NCBI GenBank assembly: GCA_023460975.1
Contig: JAEWOG010000098.1
Coordinates: 39,802-103,801, forward strand
Origin: Actinomycetes bacterium
GTDB lineage: Bacteria > Actinomycetota > Actinomycetes > Propionibacteriales > Nocardioidaceae
DNA: 64,000 bases
Direction: 5' to 3'
Shown here in pieces: positions 57,806 through 64,000 of this stretch; the first letter of the stretch is position 1; each line of letters starts with the position of its first letter. A program made the translations under genes and the position numbers. The notes below the pieces were generated by a model. The model was given only the letters and a program-made list of their open reading frames with translations. It was not told the origin of the DNA and made no database searches.

Positions 57806-58101
57806 CAGGACGCCACCACGTGCACGCGGGCGTGCAGGACGTGGCGCTGGGCCAGCGCCGCTCTCAAGGCTCGGTGCAGGCCGTCCTCCAGATACATCTC
57901 GCCGCGCCACTCGACCACGTGGGCGAACAGGTCCCCGTAGAAGGTCGAGTCGTCGTCGAGCAGGGTGTCGAGGTGCAGGGTGTGCTTGGTCGTCACCAAC
58001 GTGTCCAGTCGCACTTGGCGTGGGGGGATGCCAGCCCAGTCCCGAGCGGTCAGTCCGTGCTCGGGATAGGGGCGGTCCTCGCCCACGCGCTTGAAGATCA
58101 C
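57805..58101 (-). CDS. Rv0430-like conserved protein upstream of a VirR-like gene
   Basis: 98 residues with GTG start: VIFKRVGEDRPYPEHGLTA, then RQVRLDTLVTTKHTLHLDTLL, and a C-terminal basic stretch AQRHVLHARVHV. The composition and position beside a LytR_C gene match a widespread actinobacterial pair of unknown biochemical role. Its start lies 62 bases from the divergent HerA-like gene. Confidence 0.72.
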   Translation of the reverse strand: MIFKRVGEDRPYPEHGLTARDWAGIPPRQVRLDTLVTTKHTLHLDTLLDDDSTFYGDLFAHVVEWRGEMYLEDGLHRALRAALAQRHVLHARVHVVAS

Positions 58102-58163
58102 GTCAGGACTATAACGACGCGCGCAGACACATTCTGGTCCGTACGGCTCGCTAGGCTCGCGCC

Positions 58164-59852
<1,689 letters not shown>

Positions 59853-59899
59853 GGGGGCGTACCCGCTGCCGGGCACCGGGACGACACGCGTGCGTGATC

Positions 59900-59913
59900 G
59901 AGAACACGTTCTA
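59900..59913 (+). promoter_or_regulatory. KstR-like operator before the NTF2-fold gene
   Basis: GAGAACACGTTCTA contains the perfect dyad AGAAC-AC-GTTCT and differs from the KstR consensus TnnAACnnGTTnnA only at the first base. It starts 24 bases and ends 10 bases before the ATG, the same position as the box at 57221 relative to its gene. Confidence 0.65.
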
Positions 59914-59923
59914 GTGTGCCTGC

Positions 59924-60397
59924 ATGGACGCCGCACAGACCCTGCTCGACATCGAGCACATCAAGCAGCTCAAGCACCGCTACTTCCGCTACGTCGACAC
60001 CAAGGACTGGGCGGGGGTGACGTCGTGCTTCGTGCCCGAGGCGACCGCTGGCTACCCCCAGCAGGAATGCGCCAGCCGCGACGAGATCATCGCGTTCCTC
60101 AGCTCCTCGATGGTCCCGGACATGGTGAGCATGCACCAGGGCCACCACCCGGAGATCACGGTGGACGGGGACACCGCGACGGGGGTCTGGTACCTCCACG
60201 ACAAGGTGTTCCTGCCCGGGTTCGACTTCGCCCTTGAGGGTGCTGCGATCTACACCGACAGCTACGTCCGTACGGCTGACGGCTGGCTCAAGACACGCAC
60301 CGCCTACCAGCGCATGTTCGAGACCACGTGGAAGCTCTCCACGGGTGAGGGCTTCCGCCTCAAGCAGGGCGACATCTCGCGCGGCCCCGCCGCCTGA
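59924..60397 (+). CDS. SnoaL/NTF2-fold protein, possibly steroid-related
   Basis: 157 residues with the NTF2-like pattern: IEHIKQLKHRYFRYVDTKDW at the N-terminal helix, then VTSCFVPEATAGYPQQ, a central GHHPEITVDGDTATGVWYLHDKVF sheet strand, and YTDSYVRTADGWLKTRTAYQR. The fold includes ketosteroid isomerases and dehydratases, and Asp/His residues in the cavity suggest a catalytic role. A KstR-like box 10 bases before the ATG links it to steroid metabolism. Reaction unknown. Confidence 0.82.
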   Translation: MDAAQTLLDIEHIKQLKHRYFRYVDTKDWAGVTSCFVPEATAGYPQQECASRDEIIAFLSSSMVPDMVSMHQGHHPEITVDGDTATGVWYLHDKVFLPGFDFALEGAAIYTDSYVRTADGWLKTRTAYQRMFETTWKLSTGEGFRLKQGDISRGPAA

Positions 60398-60420
60398 GCC
60401 TTGCCTGCCGGCCCGTTTTC

Positions 60421-60536
60421 CTTGGTTGAGGAATGCGGGCCGGTTTGCTGGTTGAGCACGGCTCGCATTCGGGGGTTTCGAGACGCTCGCTGCGCTCGCT
60501 CCTCAACCAGCGGGCGTGCCCGCTCCTCAACCAGCG
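60421..60536. repeat. Family B variant repeats between NTF2 and EccC genes
   Basis: CTTGGTTGAGG, CTGGTTGAGCACGGCTCG, GGTTTCGAGACGCTCGCTGC followed by GCTCGCTCCTCAACCAG, and CTCCTCAACCAGCG occur within 120 bases. Direct and inverse ends pair as a hairpin with alternating GCTCGC core. It lies between two convergent genes and may act as a bidirectional transcript end. Confidence 0.75.
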
Positions 60537-60544
60537 TCTTGCTC

Positions 60545-63500
60545 TCAGACCGAGGGCTCGCTCCACGCCATCTGTGTGACCTCGGTGCCGCCGTCGCGGG
60601 TGACGAATCGTGCCCGGCCGGGCGGCATCGGCTGGCAGCGCACGTTGCCGATCAGGACGCCCTCATCGCGCGGGCCCGAGAGCATCACGCCAGGCATCGC
60701 CAGGTCGCGCAGCGACTGGATGACCGGTTCGTACAGGGCACGTGAGGCACCGCCGGCGCGTCGAGCCACGACCACGTGCAGGCCCACGTCGCGGGCCTGG
60801 GCCATGAGCGGCTGGAGCGCCTGGACGGGCGCCGACTGCTGCGTGGAGACCAGGTCGTAGTCGTCGACCACGACGAAGACCTCGGCGCCGGTCCACCAGG
60901 ACCGGTTGCGCAACTGGTCCGGGGTCACGTCCGGGCCCGGGATGCGGCCCTCGAGATAGGTCGCGATGTCCTTCAGCGCAGGACCTGCCTGCGTGGCCGA
61001 GGTGAGGTAGTTGAGCAGGTACTCCTCCGGCACCTCGCCCAGCATCGAGCGTCGGTAGTCGACGAGCACGATCTGCGCCTCCTTGGCGCTGCGGGTGCGC
61101 ATGATCTCGCGGACGTACGCCCGCAGCAGGGCGCTCTTGCCCGACTGCCCGTCGCCGAAGATGAGCATGTGCGGCTCGGCGTCCACGTCGACCCCCACCG
61201 GGGCGAGCTCCTTCTCGTTGATGCCGAGGAGCAGCTTCTTGTCCGGGATCTGGCGGCGTACGGCGTCGGCCCGGATCTCGTCGAGGGTGATGAGCTCGGG
61301 CAGCAGTCGCAGCTTGGGCCCGGAGGGGCCCTGCCACGCCGCCGTGGTGCGCTGGATCAGCGCGTCCACGCCCTCACCGAGGGTGGTGGCGTCGGCGTCG
61401 GAGTCGATCCTGGGCAGGGCGCTGAGGAAGTGGAGCTTGCTCGGGACGAGACCACGGCCGGGGCGGCCGGTCGGCACGAGCGCGGCGATCTTGCGATCGA
61501 CCTCGGAGTCGAGCGGGTCACCGAGGCGCAGCTCCAGCTTGGAGCCGAAGATGTCGCGCATGGCGGCGCGGTAGTCGGCCCAGCGCGACGCCGCAGTGAC
61601 CAGGTGCAGGCCGAACGTCAGACCACGCGTGGCGAGCTGCTGGAGCTCGACCTCGATGTCGTCGAACTCCGCTCGCAGCGTGCTCCAGCCGTCGACGACC
61701 AGGAACACGTCGCCCCACCCGTCGTCGGCGCGGCCCTGGGCGCGGCGGCTGCGGTAGGTCTCGATCGAGTCGATGCCCTGCTCACGGAAGTACGCCTCGC
61801 GCCGGTCCACGATGCCGGTGACCTCGGCGACCACGCGGCGTACGACGTCGGGTTCCGAGCGGGTGGCGACGCCGGAGACGTGGGGGAACTTCGTCAGCGG
61901 CGCGAACGTGCCGCCACCGAAGTCGAGCACGAAGAACTGCGACTCCAACGGAGTGGTCGTCAAGCTCATACTGACCAGGATCGTGCGCAGCAGCGTCGAC
62001 TTGCCCGAGCGCGGCCCGCCGACGACGGCGACGTGGCCCGAGGCGCCGGACAGGTTGAGCGTCATGGTGTCGCGGCGCTGCTCGCGAGGACGGTCGACGG
62101 TGCCCAGCGGCACCACCAGGCCGGGCAGGTTGCGCCAGTGCTGCGAGACCAGTCCGAGGTCGGGGTGCTCGGCCAGGTCGGGCATGAGCTCGTCGAGCGT
62201 GTCGGGCAGGTCCAGCGGGGGCAGCCACACCTGGTGGGCCGGGTTTCCCTGACCGATCATGCGCTGGACACCGATGTCGAGCAGCGAGGGGAGTTCGCCC
62301 TGCTGCTTGTCGGCCGCGGGGGCGTCCGGCTCGGTGACCTCCGGCTCGACGACCTCCAGGGCCTGCACCTCGGAGATCGTGAACGGCAGGATCCCGCGCA
62401 CGTGGCCGCCCTCGTCGCGGACGACGCGGGTGCGGGTGCTGGGCGGGCCGGAGACGTACGCGGCCTTGAAGCGCAGCAGTGTGGACTGGTCGGGCTTGAG
62501 GTAACCCAGGCCGGGGACGGCGGGCAGTTCGTACGCGTCGGGGACGCCGAGGACGGCGCGGGACTCGCCGGCGGAGAAGGTGCGCAGGCCGACCCGGTAC
62601 GACAGGTGCGACTCGAGGCCGCGCAGGCGGCCCTCCTCGAGCCGCTGCGAGGCGAGCAGGAGGTGCAGGCCGAGCGAGCGGCCGAGTCGTCCGATGGCGA
62701 CGAACAGGTCGATGAACTCGGGCTTGGCCGAAAGCATCTCGGAGAACTCGTCGACGACGATGAACAGCGACGGCATCGGCTCGAGCGGCTCGCCGTTGGC
62801 GCGGGCCTTCTCGTAGTCGCGCACCGAGGCGTAGTTGCCGGCGTCGCGCAGCAGCTCCTGGCGGCGGGTCATCTCGCCGGACAGGGCGTCCTGCATGCGG
62901 TCGACGAGGGTGAGCTCGTTGGCGAGGTTGGTGATGACCGCGGAGACGTGCGGCATCCCCGCCATGCCGGCGAACGTCGCACCACCCTTGAAGTCGACCA
63001 GCACGAGGTTGAGCTGCTCGGAGGAGTGGGTCATCGTCAGGCCGAGCACCAGCGTCCGCAGGAACTCCGACTTGCCGGAACCGGTCGCGCCGATCACCAG
63101 GCCGTGCGGGCCCATGCCCTGCTGGGCGGACTCCTTGATGTCGAGGTGGATCAGCCCGCCCGAGTCGCCGATGCCGATCGGGACGCGCAGCCGGTCGCGC
63201 GCCGGTCGCGGCCGCCAGGCGGTCGCCGGGTCGTAGGCGAAGATGTCGCCCAGCCCGAGCAGGTCCATGTGGTCGGGCGTCGTCGAGGTGAGGGCGACCG
63301 GGCCGCCGGCCGACGCCGACTCCGCGCGCGCGGTCTTCAGCGGCGCCATGCGACGGGCGTACGCCTCCGCCGTGGCGAGGTCGCACTGGTCGGCCAGCGC
63401 CTTGACGGGCTCGCCGCGCAGCCGCAGCGCGCGGACCGGTCGCTTGCCGAGCTCGGAGGGCCCGTCCACGAACTCCAGGCGCAGGCGCGTGGAGTCCTCG

Positions 63501-64000
63501 AGCTCGTCCCAGCGGGCCGGCAGGTCCAGCAGCGTGACGCCGTGCAGGCCGTCGGGCGGCACGATGTGGTTGCCGGGCGGCAGGTGGCCGCCGTCGATGA
63601 CCAGCAGGATGTGCGGCGTCGCCGGGCGCTCGTCGGCGCCGAAGCGCGGGCGGTCGCTGAGGTCGGGCGGCAGCAGGTTGCCGAGGTCGTCGAGCGACGT
63701 CGCGACCATGCGCATCGGGCCGACGGCGTCCGCCTCACGGGTGCTCTGGGCGTGGGGGAGCCACTTGATCCAGTCCCAGTGGGTGAGGTTCTGCTCCGAG
63801 CTCAGCACCGCGACGATCAGCTGGTCGGGGTTCTGGAACGCCGTCGCCGAGCAGATCATCGCCCGCGCGGTCGAGCGGACCTCCTCGGCGTCGCCGCACA
63901 GCTCGATCCGGTCGAAGGCGCGCAGGTCGATCGACGCCGGCAGGTTGGGCTGGAGGCGGTGCACGACGAGCAGCCGGTGCAGCGCGGACGCCGCCGCGGG
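60545..64000 (-). CDS. EccC-type type VII secretion ATPase (5' end beyond the window)
   Basis: At least 1151 codons are open to the right edge with no stop; the N-terminus and membrane helices are outside. Three FtsK/SpoIIIE ATPase modules are visible: D1 GLVIGATGSGKSEFLRTLVLG and LNLVLVDFKGGATFAGM, D2 VAVVGGPRSGKSTLLRTILV with VFLVVDGW, D3 MLIFGDGQSGKSALLRAYV with VLVDYRRSMLG and EVFVVVDDYDLV. This three-module order is that of EccC, the motor that recruits WXG substrates for type VII export. GTG 63964 is an internal codon, not the start. Other ecc genes are presumably to the right. Confidence 0.9.
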   Translation of the reverse strand, partial: PAAASALHRLLVVHRLQPNLPASIDLRAFDRIELCGDAEEVRSTARAMICSATAFQNPDQLIVAVLSSEQNLTHWDWIKWLPHAQSTREADAVGPMRMVATSLDDLGNLLPPDLSDRPRFGADERPATPHILLVIDGGHLPPGNHIVPPDGLHGVTLLDLPARWDELEDSTRLRLEFVDGPSELGKRPVRALRLRGEPVKALADQCDLATAEAYARRMAPLKTARAESASAGGPVALTSTTPDHMDLLGLGDIFAYDPATAWRPRPARDRLRVPIGIGDSGGLIHLDIKESAQQGMGPHGLVIGATGSGKSEFLRTLVLGLTMTHSSEQLNLVLVDFKGGATFAGMAGMPHVSAVITNLANELTLVDRMQDALSGEMTRRQELLRDAGNYASVRDYEKARANGEPLEPMPSLFIVVDEFSEMLSAKPEFIDLFVAIGRLGRSLGLHLLLASQRLEEGRLRGLESHLSYRVGLRTFSAGESRAVLGVPDAYELPAVPGLGYLKPDQSTLLRFKAAYVSGPPSTRTRVVRDEGGHVRGILPFTISEVQALEVVEPEVTEPDAPAADKQQGELPSLLDIGVQRMIGQGNPAHQVWLPPLDLPDTLDELMPDLAEHPDLGLVSQHWRNLPGLVVPLGTVDRPREQRRDTMTLNLSGASGHVAVVGGPRSGKSTLLRTILVSMSLTTTPLESQFFVLDFGGGTFAPLTKFPHVSGVATRSEPDVVRRVVAEVTGIVDRREAYFREQGIDSIETYRSRRAQGRADDGWGDVFLVVDGWSTLRAEFDDIEVELQQLATRGLTFGLHLVTAASRWADYRAAMRDIFGSKLELRLGDPLDSEVDRKIAALVPTGRPGRGLVPSKLHFLSALPRIDSDADATTLGEGVDALIQRTTAAWQGPSGPKLRLLPELITLDEIRADAVRRQIPDKKLLLGINEKELAPVGVDVDAEPHMLIFGDGQSGKSALLRAYVREIMRTRSAKEAQIVLVDYRRSMLGEVPEEYLLNYLTSATQAGPALKDIATYLEGRIPGPDVTPDQLRNRSWWTGAEVFVVVDDYDLVSTQQSAPVQALQPLMAQARDVGLHVVVARRAGGASRALYEPVIQSLRDLAMPGVMLSGPRDEGVLIGNVRCQPMPPGRARFVTRDGGTEVTQMAWSEPSV

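Noticed and set aside
60421..60536. Family B variant block as an insertion sequence end
   Set aside because: No transposase or target duplication is visible. It matches dispersed hairpin repeats seen elsewhere in the window.

Overview
The window is a stretch of high-GC actinobacterial chromosome. Long GC-rich codons, GTG/TTG starts, 4-base ATGA/GTGA stop-start overlaps and a gene set including a GTP-type PEP carboxykinase, HelR-like RNA polymerase recycling ATPase, TIGR03084 protein, WXG/EccC type VII secretion parts and KstR-type operators suggest a Propionibacteriales (Nocardioidaceae-like) soil or water organism. The genus is inference. No rRNA, CRISPR array, complete prophage or transposase gene was seen. 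Three tRNA genes are present: Arg-ACG, Ser-GCU and Ser-UGA.

Layout. (1) 0.3-10.4 kb: a tightly coupled TetR-led operon built around an AtuA-type protein, two acyl-CoA dehydrogenases, an SRPBCC protein and both subunits of a biotin-dependent acyl-CoA carboxylase, probably for branched acyl-CoA (leucine or acyclic terpene) breakdown. (2) 10.6-14.2 kb: ABC-F ATPase, lipoprotein, DUF3054 membrane protein, PPOX/F420-type oxidoreductase, YjbR-fold protein. (3) 14.3-22.0 kb: cell-surface glycan genes (acyltransferase with SGNH tail, two large glycosyltransferases, sugar epimerase). (4) 22.1-26.5 kb: enoyl-CoA hydratase, HelR, a CD225/DUF2752 membrane pair. (5) 26.5-32.0 kb: chorismate enzymes (PhzE-like fusion, PabA, PabB) with an exported sulfatase between them. 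(6) 32.4-36.4 kb: a minus-strand chain of membrane protein, phosphotyrosine phosphatase, fructosamine-kinase-like gene and an MprAB-like two-component system. (7) 36.5-38.2 kb: divergent GntR/FCD regulator and amidinohydrolase with a classic operator between them. (8) 38.4-46.1 kb: tRNA-Arg, pckG, a TSUP permease, then a GGDEF/EAL protein translationally coupled to a processive GT2 synthase and a 68-residue membrane protein, apparently a c-di-GMP-linked polysaccharide unit. (9) 46.2-51.6 kb: LuxR-like regulator, a previously easy-to-miss 42-codon secreted peptide gene with its own terminator, two tRNA-Ser, MoxR/VWA pair. (10) 51.6-64 kb: WXG-type protein, EspG-like and pseudo-hydrolase genes, aminotransferase, two genes carrying KstR-like boxes (a flavin steroid-dehydrogenase-like enzyme and an NTF2-fold protein), a VirR-like pair, a HerA/DUF853 ATPase and the C-terminal 1150 residues of an EccC-type translocase running off the right edge.

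Two families of short repeats run through everything. Family A is a ~10-bp GTCATACRAA core repeated at a strikingly regular 30-33 bp, in blocks of forward copies followed by blocks of inverted copies, always with a 33-bp step at the switch. It forms three arrays (10-235, 22875-23149, 32035-32412), and related single hairpins sit at gene ends (10528, 12863, 55667) and one inside the 5' coding region of the carboxylase alpha gene (7231). Family B (GGTTTCGACAAGCTCAACCA and its inverse) lies between genes and also in frame inside two enzyme genes, exactly at domain boundaries or surface loops. These arrays and in-frame insertions, the short secreted peptide, and the pair of KstR boxes each placed about 10 bases before a start codon are the most promising leads.
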